DNA of 11,971 nucleotides from Alteromonadaceae bacterium (GTDB lineage: Bacteria; Pseudomonadota; Gammaproteobacteria; Pseudomonadales; Oleiphilaceae): NCBI GenBank assembly GCA_013393545.1, contig JABXHG010000399.1, positions 1-11,971 on the forward strand, read 5' to 3'. The notes under the pieces are model-generated. The model did not search any database. It was given only the letters and a program-made list of their open reading frames with translations, and was not told where the DNA came from. Below, piece after piece: positions 1 through 6,879 of the stretch. Position 1 is the first letter of the stretch, and each line of letters starts with the position of its first letter. The translations under genes and the position numbers were made by a program.

Positions 1-12
1 GCGCGTCACCCT

Positions 13-42
13 CCGGAGTCCAGGGTCAGGAGTAAACTCCGG
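13..42. repeat. Inverted repeat upstream of the tRNA
   Basis: CCGGAGT at 13-19 is matched by its reverse complement ACTCCGG at 36-42, with a 16-base spacer, so the segment could form a 7-bp stem. No T-run follows it on either strand, so it is not a convincing terminator. It may be the end of whatever lies left of the window, or a remnant of recombination next to the tRNA. No function can be assigned. Confidence 0.3.
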
Positions 43-82
43 TACCGGTGGCAACGGTTAATCATGACGTTTATGTTGGGAC

Positions 83-159
83 CCGCCCGTAGCGCAGGTG
101 GATAGGGCGCCGCCAGCCGGTGGCGGAGGTCAGAGGTTCGAATCCTCTCGGGCGGGCCA
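83..159 (+). tRNA. tRNA-Arg(CCG)-like gene, atypical
   Basis: A full cloverleaf can be drawn. The acceptor stem is CCGCCCG (83-89) with CGGGCGG (149-155), followed by discriminator G and encoded CCA (157-159). The anticodon stem is CCGCC/GGCGG (110-114, 122-126). The T arm is AGAGG-TTCGAAT-CCTCT, the D loop keeps the GG pair, and the variable loop is AGGTC. The anticodon at 117-119 is CCG, which reads CGG (Arg). Two things are wrong for a working tRNA: position 33, nearly always U, is G (base 116), and the D stem GCGC/GGGC has a G-G mismatch. The body resembles bacterial tRNA-Arg(CCG) genes. It could be a diverged tRNA still in use, or a decayed copy left at or carried by a mobile island. tRNA-Arg genes are common integration sites. 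Confidence 0.6.
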
Positions 160-627
160 TTTCCCAGTAAATTCAGCCCGTTACACCCCCGAACTTTTTA
201 ACGCTCACTTCCCTCGCAAATTGCCCCGAGTAAACGCCTAACTAGGCAATGACTTCTGCCCCGGTTGTGAAATTTTATTATTTGACACATAGATTCGAGC
301 CTGTGTCCAAACTGTGACCACGATGTGTCCACAGCTTTCGGGACGCTTTTCCCAGCCTGAAATAACTGACCCTTGCACGGAAACCGATAACTCCTAACTT
401 GGACACAAAAAACTATCGGGAAATGCCCTCTGTCAGGATGCTGAACGTTTATGAAAGCAATATAGAGCTAACATACCCCCTCGATGCAAATGCCCAGCCC
501 CTACGCCTTCGGTACACTTGTGAGCCCCTCTGTAGCTTCTTAATCAGGCTCATGATATTCGATAACCTCCTCAACGAGATCCCCAGGTTTTGGCACGCTA
601 TCTAGTCCCAACACGCTACCGCTCTTC
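160..627. other. Non-coding stretch between tRNA and ImmA-type module
   Basis: I see no convincing gene here. A 68-codon open frame (399-605, plus strand) opens only with TTG, has no ribosome binding site and gives a protein that resembles nothing I know. The stretch holds the TGTGTCC repeat cluster listed separately. No integrase, terminator or RNA gene was recognised. Confidence 0.5.
282..407. repeat. Cluster of TGTGTCC / GGACACA repeats
   Basis: TGTGTCC occurs in direct orientation at 302-308 and 324-330 (both followed by A), and inverted as GGACACA at 401-407. A one-mismatch inverted copy, TTGACACA, lies at 282-289. The pair 284-289 and 302-307 forms a 6-base inverted repeat around a 12-base centre. 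Three exact copies of a 7-mer within about 105 bases are unlikely by chance. The arrangement suggests a protein-binding region: an operator for a regulator, or arm-type sites for a recombinase near the tRNA. Neither is proven. Confidence 0.4.
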
Positions 628-656
628 TTGTTTCTCACCCTCATATGAGGTATAAA
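628..656 (+). promoter_or_regulatory. Sigma70-type promoter with palindromic operator
   Basis: TTGTTT (628-633) and TATAAA (651-656) are separated by exactly 17 bases, each close to the sigma70 consensus. Bases 639-650, CCTCATATGAGG, form a perfect 12-base palindrome ending directly before the -10 box. A repressor dimer bound there would block RNA polymerase. The natural candidate is the XRE domain of the ImmA-type protein encoded by the second gene downstream (autoregulation), which is inference. Transcription would begin near 663, leaving a leader of about 30 bases with GGAGG at 681-685, seven bases before the ATG at 693. Confidence 0.6.
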
Positions 657-692
657 AACAGGAAGACTAGAGTCCCGCCCGGAGGCAACCTC

Positions 693-1316
693 ATGCACGA
701 CCTTTTACACACTGAAGAAAATGCTTTAGATCGACTGTCACAACTTGGGATTCAGTCGTCTGCCCTTACAGAATCCGTATGGCAGGGATACTTGGCAAGA
801 TCGCGCACTACTGCCAATCATCCTAGAGTCTCGCGTGGGATCATTATGTGGGCAGAAACAGTTGCCGTATTACGGGAACAACTAAGGCCTAATGGGTGGG
901 TTAAATCAGATAAAGGCAACTATGAGCTTACGGTGAACGAGAAAGAGAGCTTGGCTATCGTTGTCACCACTGGAGATAACGCCACCGGCATGGTTGGGGC
1001 GGTACCTTCAAACAAATGTCCGAAGGGCGTCAATACTGCTGAAGCAGTGGAAGCCAACAATCAGTTGGACATGTTCACTGAGTTGTTGCCTGCGATCGAG
1101 GAAACCCAAGGGCTCACTACCTGGGTACTTTTGATGCACCTGGCTAGCAATGAAGTACGCTGCGAGCTTTCCCTTCCGTCCAGTATTTCCAGTGGGAAAA
1201 TCAATGGCTGGAAGGAGCGGATTGTCCTACCGAGGATGCAGTTAGATGATGATTCAGTCGAAATCGAACTTCCTGACTTGCAGGATATAGAAGTACCCAT
1301 TAAGAAGAAGGCTTAA
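693..1316 (+). CDS. Unrecognised partner protein of XRE-ImmA/IrrE peptidase
   Basis: Predicted soluble protein of 207 residues with no family I can name. The frame is open from an ATG at 645, but that ATG lies inside the promoter spacer. The ATG at 693 has GGAGG (681-685) at ideal spacing, so it is preferred. The N-terminal half is mixed and polar. The second half (about residues 125-190) has a hydrophobic stretch with Trp at LTTWVLL, then a beta-rich part around ELSLPSS and RIVLPRM. The C-terminal tail is very acidic and then basic, ending in IKKKA. No signal peptide, membrane segment, zinc motif or catalytic motif is visible. Its stop is followed one base later by the start of the XRE-ImmA gene, so the two are cotranscribed and probably act together. 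By analogy with gene pairs containing ImmA/IrrE peptidases, it may be the substrate, toxin or antitoxin partner; this is inference. Confidence 0.75.
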   Translation: MHDLLHTEENALDRLSQLGIQSSALTESVWQGYLARSRTTANHPRVSRGIIMWAETVAVLREQLRPNGWVKSDKGNYELTVNEKESLAIVVTTGDNATGMVGAVPSNKCPKGVNTAEAVEANNQLDMFTELLPAIEETQGLTTWVLLMHLASNEVRCELSLPSSISSGKINGWKERIVLPRMQLDDDSVEIELPDLQDIEVPIKKKA

Positions 1317-1317
1317 C

Positions 1318-2481
1318 ATGTTCAACAATACTCGTTTTGCCCTCGCGAGAAAGCGTAGAGGGCTCACAAAGCGGGCGTTGGCAAAAGAAGTTAGTGTGAC
1401 AGACCGGTCAATCACGGCTTATGAGAGCGGTCAGACCGTGCCTGAAAGCCACACAGTCGAAAAGATCGCAACTGCGCTCAGGTTCCCGGTCGAGTTTTTC
1501 TTTGCTGATGACGTAGAAGAGCTCCCCGTCGAGGTGGCAAGCTTCCGTGCGCTTACAAAAATGACAGCTGCCAAAAGGGATATTGCTCTGTCGGCGGGTG
1601 TTGTGGCCCTTCTCTTGAACCACTGGATTGATGGCAAGTTTGATTTGCCTTCACCTGACTTTCCTGAGGATTACAGGATTGCGTCAACGGTAAACTCGAA
1701 AACTACCACCGGCCTACAATCTACTGAGGGAGACCACTATCCAAGTGTCGGGCAGAAAAATGACCCTGAAGCCGCCGCTGAGATGCTGCGCCGGTACTGG
1801 GATTTAGGCGAGCTTCCAATTAAAAGCATGATTGCTTTACTTGAGTCCAAGGGCGTGCGTGTATTTTCGCTTTCTGTTGATGCCAGGGAGGTCGACGCCT
1901 TCTCAATGTGGTATGACGATATTCCTTTTGTATTTCTCAACACAAAAAAAACAGCGGAGCGATGCCGGTTTGATGCCGCACACGAATTGGGCCATTTGGT
2001 AATGCATCGACACGGCGCACCACAAGGGCAAGAAGCAGAGAAAGAAGCTAACGCTTTCGCCTCCGCATTTTTAATGCCTAGAAGAAGCGTGTTGGCAAAC
2101 GCCCCAAAAACAGCCACTTTAAAGAGCCTTATCTCACACAAAAAATACTGGAACGTCTCTGCCGCCGCCCTTAACTATCGGCTTCATGCACTCAATCTAA
2201 CATCGGATTGGACCTACCGAACGCTGTGTATTGATTTGGCTAAATTAGGCCGGAATCTCGAACCTGAACCATCTCCATTTGAAACATCACAAGTGCTAAG
2301 GAAGGTTTTTGCCAGCCTGCGTGAGGATGGTATCTCGAAAAGCGACGTTGCCAGAGAACTATTGATTGATCCTGAAGAACTGAATGAGCTTACATTTGGC
2401 CTGATGTTGAATGCTTTGAGTGGTAATTCACAAGGCAACTTTTCTCAAAAATTCAAGCCTAGCCTGAGTCTAGTTCGGTAG
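1318..2481 (+). CDS. XRE-family HTH / ImmA-IrrE zinc metallopeptidase fusion
   Basis: Cytoplasmic protein of 387 residues. Residues about 5-60 form an XRE/Cro-type helix-turn-helix (core TKRALAKEVSVTDRSITAYE). A linker with FRALTKMTAAKRD follows, then an ImmA/IrrE (peptidase M78, COG2856) domain over about 150-290. The zinc site is visible: HELGH at 222-226, with E243 in EKEANAFASAFLMP as the likely third ligand. Residues 290-387 form an extra C-terminal region I do not recognise. Proteins of this build typically bind their own promoter and cleave a repressor or antitoxin partner on a signal such as DNA damage or phage attack (ICEBs1 ImmA, Deinococcus IrrE). The start ATG lies one base after the stop of the 207-residue gene, with AAGAAGG just upstream as ribosome binding site. 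The palindrome in the upstream promoter is a plausible target of its HTH. From memory, the RosmerTA anti-phage system also pairs a COG2856-type protein with an uncharacterised one; equivalence here is untested. Confidence 0.88.
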   Translation: MFNNTRFALARKRRGLTKRALAKEVSVTDRSITAYESGQTVPESHTVEKIATALRFPVEFFFADDVEELPVEVASFRALTKMTAAKRDIALSAGVVALLLNHWIDGKFDLPSPDFPEDYRIASTVNSKTTTGLQSTEGDHYPSVGQKNDPEAAAEMLRRYWDLGELPIKSMIALLESKGVRVFSLSVDAREVDAFSMWYDDIPFVFLNTKKTAERCRFDAAHELGHLVMHRHGAPQGQEAEKEANAFASAFLMPRRSVLANAPKTATLKSLISHKKYWNVSAAALNYRLHALNLTSDWTYRTLCIDLAKLGRNLEPEPSPFETSQVLRKVFASLREDGISKSDVARELLIDPEELNELTFGLMLNALSGNSQGNFSQKFKPSLSLVR

Positions 2482-2497
2482 CTAATTTACATTCAGG

Positions 2498-2520
2498 CTC
2501 GCCAGCGCGAGGAAATGTTT
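2498..2520 (+). terminator. Weak candidate terminator between convergent operons
   Basis: CTCGC (2498-2502) and GCGAG (2507-2511) form a GC-rich 5-bp stem with a CAGC loop, 16 bases after the stop of the XRE-ImmA gene, and TTTT follows after a short gap. The T-run is short and displaced, so the call is weak. The remaining bases up to the kwaB stop at 2621 hold an A-run (2525-2530) but no clear minus-strand hairpin with a T-run, so the end of the hsd-kwa transcript is not identified. Confidence 0.25.
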
Positions 2521-2620
2521 TCGCAAAAAATCAGTCTGCCTTGCGATAAGCCATAAGCAGATCTTAGATGGAAATCGGGCCAACCCTTCGAATGTTGCTT
2601 CATTTTATATATCATTATTC

Positions 2621-3454
2621 CTAATCTAAAGGTTGAACAGAGTTAGCAAGTCTTTTCTCTTTACTAAACGGAGTAGTGTAAAAACGCTGTTCTATGCCAT
2701 AGAGTAGAAACTTTAGCTCATCATCAGTAGAGATCTCGAATTTCTTACTCTGTTCGTCGAACTTCAGCTTTTCGCTACAATAGTCACTAACATAACCAAG
2801 CATACTTGCCTTATCGTTATCTGACATGGTATTTAAGGTTGCCATCGCAAGTGCTATGCGTTTCCTATTTGGCTTGGAGACACTACCAATGTCGTAACCA
2901 TTGGCCAATTCGACAAATGACCCATCCAAAAAATCTCCAACTTCCTCATTTGTCGCTTCTTTGTAAAGCTTATCAATTCCTTTAAAAATACTGGATATAG
3001 TCGCCAGATTACGAAATATAAGGGTGTCCGAATCCTTGAAGTAGATCGCGTCAGGGGTTGGATTCACGATCAGTCTATTCTCACTTTCTTCCAGATGTGC
3101 TGTTTCGCCGAACACAAGCGTTTTCCGCTTTATAAATAGTCTTGGTGTTATTTTCTGAAAATAAAAATCATTGCCTTGAACGGAAACAATAAAGGCTATC
3201 TCTGTAAACTGGTCCTTGGTTAGATCATCGAAGTCTTTTGAATCAAACTGCTTTTTTAAAAGATCAATACAAAAATCTTGCTGGCCAAACTGTTCGATTT
3301 TAAACCAGGAATCTTCATCTAAATTATGATCAGGATTGTAAGCAACACAAGAGTTGGCATCGATCGTGACAACCTCAAAGAGCGCCTGATCGGAAATAAG
3401 CTTGAAATACTTCTTATTACGTTTCCGCTTAACCCTAGCAAGCACCTGATCCAT
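2621..3454 (-). CDS. kwaB: Kiwa anti-phage protein KwaB (DUF4868)
   Basis: Soluble protein of 277 residues, recognised as KwaB of the Kiwa system by its DUF4868-type pattern. Key parts are LTKDQFTEIAFIVSVQGNDF (78-97), FFQ/YFQKITPRLF-like strands near 98-107, LVFGE (113-117), NPTPDAIYFKDSDTLIFRNL (131-150), and the conserved IFKGIDKLYKEATNEEVGDF (156-175). In published work Kiwa is a membrane-associated complex in which KwaA senses phage-induced envelope changes and KwaB associates with DNA and blocks phage replication or transcription. The gene starts 2 bases after the kwaA stop, with GGAGG of its ribosome binding site inside the last codons of kwaA, so the two are translationally linked. 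It is the last gene of the hsd-kwa array. The DNA is richer in A+T than hsdM and hsdR, which fits separate acquisition of the Kiwa pair. Family assignment is from pattern recognition, not from a search. Confidence 0.82.
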   Translation of the reverse strand: MDQVLARVKRKRNKKYFKLISDQALFEVVTIDANSCVAYNPDHNLDEDSWFKIEQFGQQDFCIDLLKKQFDSKDFDDLTKDQFTEIAFIVSVQGNDFYFQKITPRLFIKRKTLVFGETAHLEESENRLIVNPTPDAIYFKDSDTLIFRNLATISSIFKGIDKLYKEATNEEVGDFLDGSFVELANGYDIGSVSKPNRKRIALAMATLNTMSDNDKASMLGYVSDYCSEKLKFDEQSKKFEISTDDELKFLLYGIEQRFYTTPFSKEKRLANSVQPLD

Positions 3455-3456
3455 AG

Positions 3457-4017
3457 TTACCTCCGCTCTATAAACGTATAATTATTAATTCGATATGCTA
3501 CAGGAATCTTAACGTCGTCTGGCCTTTTGTACTTTTGAGAACTAATCAAAAACACTGCTGTACCATTCTTTGTGGTTATATTATAAAATTCATAACCGAA
3601 CAATAGAAAAAGCGGATTAAAGTACAAAGCCTGAGAAAGGAACGTGAAAATGAATAAGACGCTGTATACAAACCCAAGCGTTTCCCAGTTCCCTATGCTT
3701 AACGCGACAAAAAAGTAGCCCAAGTAGCTGGGAAGAAAGCTGTTGTTTGCATGTTCAATGCTTTCCACCTCGCCAGATTTGAAGTCATCTTTTCCGAGTT
3801 CGGAGCTCAGCAGTATGCTGGCCCCCGTGGAAAAAACCGGAATGAGGAAATAAAGCAGATAAGATACCGCGTTCGGGAGCATTTCCGTCCAATTGAGCCA
3901 TGCCACGCCATTGAAAATCTGGCCCAATGTATAGCCTTTTTGCACGAGAAAGATAATCACCAGAAGTGAAGTGGCGTTGAGTGTTAGCAGGAGCCGGAAC
4001 GCGGTGTTTATTATCAT
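3457..4017 (-). CDS. kwaA: Kiwa anti-phage membrane protein KwaA
   Basis: Integral membrane protein of 186 residues with about four predicted transmembrane segments: 8-25, 49-71, 92-109 and 113-134. A hydrophilic stretch rich in Asp, Glu and Ser (72-91, containing SSELGKDDFKSGEVE) separates helices 2 and 3. After the last helix comes NPLFLLFGYEFYNI (134-147), typical of KwaA, then a basic cytoplasmic-type tail (about 150-186). Size, topology and position directly upstream of the DUF4868 gene identify it as KwaA, the membrane sensor that recruits KwaB. Its ATG overlaps the hsdS stop in an ATGA (4014-4017), so ribosomes finishing hsdS can restart on kwaA. It therefore probably depends on the restriction operon for expression. 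No separate promoter was recognised inside the end of hsdS. Overlap with a type I RM operon is an unusual context for Kiwa. Confidence 0.83.
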   Translation of the reverse strand: MIINTAFRLLLTLNATSLLVIIFLVQKGYTLGQIFNGVAWLNWTEMLPNAVSYLLYFLIPVFSTGASILLSSELGKDDFKSGEVESIEHANNSFLPSYLGYFFVALSIGNWETLGFVYSVLFIFTFLSQALYFNPLFLLFGYEFYNITTKNGTAVFLISSQKYKRPDDVKIPVAYRINNYTFIERR

Positions 4018-5252
4018 TTAACCGTTACCTGGCCGTTCATTAGCATGGGAAGCAGCCAATCTCGAAGGCTTATAAGCTCACGATTTTCAAGGCTTCGCTC
4101 GAAGATCATCTTGTTATAATTCGTGACTACGTCATCATATTTCTTGAGTAGATCCGCTGTCGGGTATGCCAAAGTGAGAGAATGCAAATCGGTTTTTGTG
4201 ATGGAACCGAATGTTGTTCCTTCAGAGTTTCGACGATCAAAAATCTGCTTGAAGTACTTCATCACATAAAACAGAAATCCGTCCGATCCGGTTTTGCTAT
4301 TCAATGCAGCCAACCCGCGGCCAATACAACAATCAGTATTAGCAATATTCATGTCGCCAACAGGGGCGCGGACACTCAAGAGAATGTCACCTTTCTTTGC
4401 CATGCGGCTCGGTGCTGTTGTGTATTGACGGGGGGTGGGAAATAACCATTCAAAGTCTGTGGAACCTTGATAAAAAATAGTTCCAACACCTTCTTCGTTA
4501 TAGGAGCTCCCCTCTGGAGATTGACCCATAGTAATGTTGGCGATTTGGGATAGCGTCTTATCGCTCCACCCCTCCGGTATTTCCCGCTTTAGTGTTGGGT
4601 TATAGACCATTTTTCCGCCGGAGGTTTTGTAGGGTTTGCCGTTGGCGTCGGGGAATTCGAACTGTACAAACCAATAGTCGTACAGGGTTTTGGCCATGAC
4701 TTCCAGTTCGGCATTGATGCGGTTGTTGAGTTCGATTTTTTCATTTAAAAGGTAAAGAAGATCACCAGCTTTCACTTGGTCATCATAGTCGGGCAACAAA
4801 AGATCCAAATATGAGAATATTGCCTCATTCAGGCTCGCTCTAAGCGTCATGACAGCGTTGTTTGTCATGGTTTTTCTAAACATTGGACTTCTTAGATAAA
4901 AAGCCATGAATTTTGAATATGTGATATCCGTTTGTGTTGGGCGAAGTCGCTTTAAAAATCCACTATATGAGGCACTTGGATAATCTTTGACCGCCACACA
5001 GCTCATGGCAAGCTCGTCAACTACTTCGCTCGTTCGAGTAAGAAAAATATCACCATTTTTGATGGAGTAGGTCTCTTTTTCTTTATCAGATGTGGCCATC
5101 AAATCGGTCAACTCATCCGGTACGAAATAATTATTGAATACCGTAGAGAATGATAAGAATGGGCTACCATGCCCAGCCTGATCTTTCGTAGAAGAGATCC
5201 CTGAAGACATTGTGTATAGATCACAAAATCGATACTTCTTGAGGTTACTCAT
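4014..5252 (-). CDS. hsdS: Type I restriction-modification specificity subunit HsdS
   Basis: Specificity subunit of 412 residues that recognises the bipartite DNA target for both the methylase and the restriction complex. The layout is standard: first target recognition domain about 1-155; central conserved helix about 156-200 (NEKIELNNRINAELEVMAKT, then LYDYWFVQFEFP); second recognition domain about 225-365 (MGQSPEGSSYNEEG, LLSVRAPVGDMNI); distal conserved helix 366-412 (ENRELISLRDWLLPMLMNGQ). Both recognition domains are present, so it is full length. The ATG lies 8 bases inside the end of hsdM, and the TGA overlaps the kwaA ATG. DNA coding for the first recognition domain (about 4790-5250) is more A+T-rich than that for the central conserved part (about 4560-4740), as expected when recognition domains are exchanged by recombination. 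The recognised DNA sequence cannot be read from the protein. Confidence 0.95.
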   Translation of the reverse strand: MSNLKKYRFCDLYTMSSGISSTKDQAGHGSPFLSFSTVFNNYFVPDELTDLMATSDKEKETYSIKNGDIFLTRTSEVVDELAMSCVAVKDYPSASYSGFLKRLRPTQTDITYSKFMAFYLRSPMFRKTMTNNAVMTLRASLNEAIFSYLDLLLPDYDDQVKAGDLLYLLNEKIELNNRINAELEVMAKTLYDYWFVQFEFPDANGKPYKTSGGKMVYNPTLKREIPEGWSDKTLSQIANITMGQSPEGSSYNEEGVGTIFYQGSTDFEWLFPTPRQYTTAPSRMAKKGDILLSVRAPVGDMNIANTDCCIGRGLAALNSKTGSDGFLFYVMKYFKQIFDRRNSEGTTFGSITKTDLHSLTLAYPTADLLKKYDDVVTNYNKMIFERSLENRELISLRDWLLPMLMNGQVTVK

Positions 5253-6879
5253 ACTTCAACCCCGACAACTGTTTCTTAATCTCCGCTTCCAGTTCACGAG
5301 ATTGACTAAACAAGCTATCCAGGTTGCTAGTAAACCCCTTAAATTTTTCAACAAACTGCTCGGGGGTAATATCCACATACTCGATTTTGACATCGAAATA
5401 TTGGCCCGCGCTCAGGCTATAGTTTTTCGCTTCGATTTCGTCATAGCTGACCACAACGGAAAAATCTTCTACAGCCTCTTTGGCATTAAAAGTGTCGATA
5501 ATATGCTGCTCTTCTTCCTGACTGAGTACGGTTTTCTGATTCTTACCGTCTTTGATTTTTTGCCCAAGATTGGAGGCATCAATCAGAGCCACATCACTTT
5601 TATTGTTTTCATCGATAAACAGAATGGAGACATTGGTGCCGGTAGTCGCAAAGATATTCGATGGCATAGAGACTACGCCTGCTAGCCATTTGCTTTCGAC
5701 TAATCGTTGGCGAATTTTTTTATCGATACCGGATTGCGCGGTGATAAAGCCAGTCGGCACTACTACGGCAGCTTTGCCACCGGGTTTGAGCGAGTGAATG
5801 ATGTGTTGCAAGAACAATTGGTAGATTTCCATCTTGTCCTTGGCTTTGGCCTTGATCTTGGGTATGCCCGCAAAGAAGCGCTCTTTATTTTCTTTGCTGT
5901 CCAGCTCATCTCGGAAGTCGCTGAAATCCATTTTGAACGGCGGATTGGAGACGATGTAGTCAAAACGCTTCAGGTCTTTTCCGTCCCGGTGATAGGGGTG
6001 CAGCACGGTGTTGCCCTGAATCACATTGGGGATGGAGTGCACTAGGTTGTTCAGGATCAGGTTAAGACGCAGCAGGTTTGAGGACTTTTGCGAGATGTCC
6101 TGTGTGTAGATGCTACAACGGTTCTCACCAATGGCATGGGCTACGTTCATTAGCAGGGTGCCTGAACCGGCGGAAGGGTCGTAGCAACTAACGTTCTTGA
6201 CTTTGCCCTGTTGCTCCGTGGGTACCAAAATAGCCGCCATAATGCGGGCCACGGCATGTGGCGTGTAGTACTCGGCGTATTTGCCACCGGAGTTGCTGTT
6301 ATAGTCCTTGATCAGGTATTCAAAGATGGTGGCGTAGAAATCGAATTTCTGCGTGAAGATACGCTCGAAGCTAAACTCCACCAACTTGTTAATAATGGCG
6401 CGGCAGAAGGCATCGCGTTTGGATTCGTCGGCAATGTACTCACTCACGCGGTCAAACAACACTACTTTGGCGCCGCCGTCGGTTTTTACTGCGAACACGT
6501 CATTATTGGTCAGGGCAATATCGCGTAATGTGTCATCAAACAGCTTGGCGAAGTCTGGCGCGTTTTGCTGGCTAAACAGGTAGCTGATGAAGTGGTGCGG
6601 TCTTAAGCGTGCGGTATCGCCGCCCATCTGCAACTGGAGCATTTCCAGCTCGTCTTCGCTCATTGCGACCAGGGCTTCTTCCCACGTTTCAGAGTTGGCG
6701 ACCTTCTCGTCGATCTTCTTCGCCTCGTAGGCGAATTTGTCGTTCAGGAACTTGTATAGAAAGGTTTGGGTGATGATTTTGAATTCATTACCGTCGTTAC
6801 CCAAGCCATAGTGGGCGCATATGTTCTTCAGGCTATCTATCAGCGCCTTAGTTTTGTCTCTAAATTCAAGTTCTACCAC
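5245..6879 (-). CDS. hsdM: Type I restriction-modification DNA methyltransferase subunit HsdM
   Basis: Adenine-N6 methyltransferase subunit of 544 residues, using S-adenosylmethionine to protect self DNA as M2S and forming part of the R2M2S nuclease. An N-terminal helical domain (about 1-190) precedes the catalytic domain. Motif I, binding the cofactor, is DPSAGSG at 234-240. Motif IV, the catalytic NPPF, is at 312-315 (IVSNPPFKMDFSD). GKYAEYYTPHAVARIM just ahead of motif I is characteristic of HsdM. The C-terminal part continues to LSGLKYE. The start codon is GTG, placed 7 bases inside the end of hsdR, with a GGAG-like ribosome binding site upstream; the reading overlap points to translational coupling. 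Motifs and length are intact, so the protein should be active. hsdR lies upstream and hsdS downstream, the order R-M-S being common in this group. Confidence 0.96.
   Translation of the reverse strand: MVELEFRDKTKALIDSLKNICAHYGLGNDGNEFKIITQTFLYKFLNDKFAYEAKKIDEKVANSETWEEALVAMSEDELEMLQLQMGGDTARLRPHHFISYLFSQQNAPDFAKLFDDTLRDIALTNNDVFAVKTDGGAKVVLFDRVSEYIADESKRDAFCRAIINKLVEFSFERIFTQKFDFYATIFEYLIKDYNSNSGGKYAEYYTPHAVARIMAAILVPTEQQGKVKNVSCYDPSAGSGTLLMNVAHAIGENRCSIYTQDISQKSSNLLRLNLILNNLVHSIPNVIQGNTVLHPYHRDGKDLKRFDYIVSNPPFKMDFSDFRDELDSKENKERFFAGIPKIKAKAKDKMEIYQLFLQHIIHSLKPGGKAAVVVPTGFITAQSGIDKKIRQRLVESKWLAGVVSMPSNIFATTGTNVSILFIDENNKSDVALIDASNLGQKIKDGKNQKTVLSQEEEQHIIDTFNAKEAVEDFSVVVSYDEIEAKNYSLSAGQYFDVKIEYVDITPEQFVEKFKGFTSNLDSLFSQSRELEAEIKKQLSGLKYE

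Noticed and set aside
282..310. TTGACA at 282-287 as a -35 box
   Set aside because: No -10-like sequence lies 16-18 bases downstream.
399..605. 68-codon plus-strand open frame before the ImmA-type module
   Set aside because: It starts only with TTG, lacks a ribosome binding site, and its protein resembles no family; it overlaps the repeat cluster.
645..692. N-terminal extension of the 207-residue protein from ATG 645
   Set aside because: The ATG lies inside the spacer of the predicted promoter, while ATG 693 has GGAGG at good spacing.
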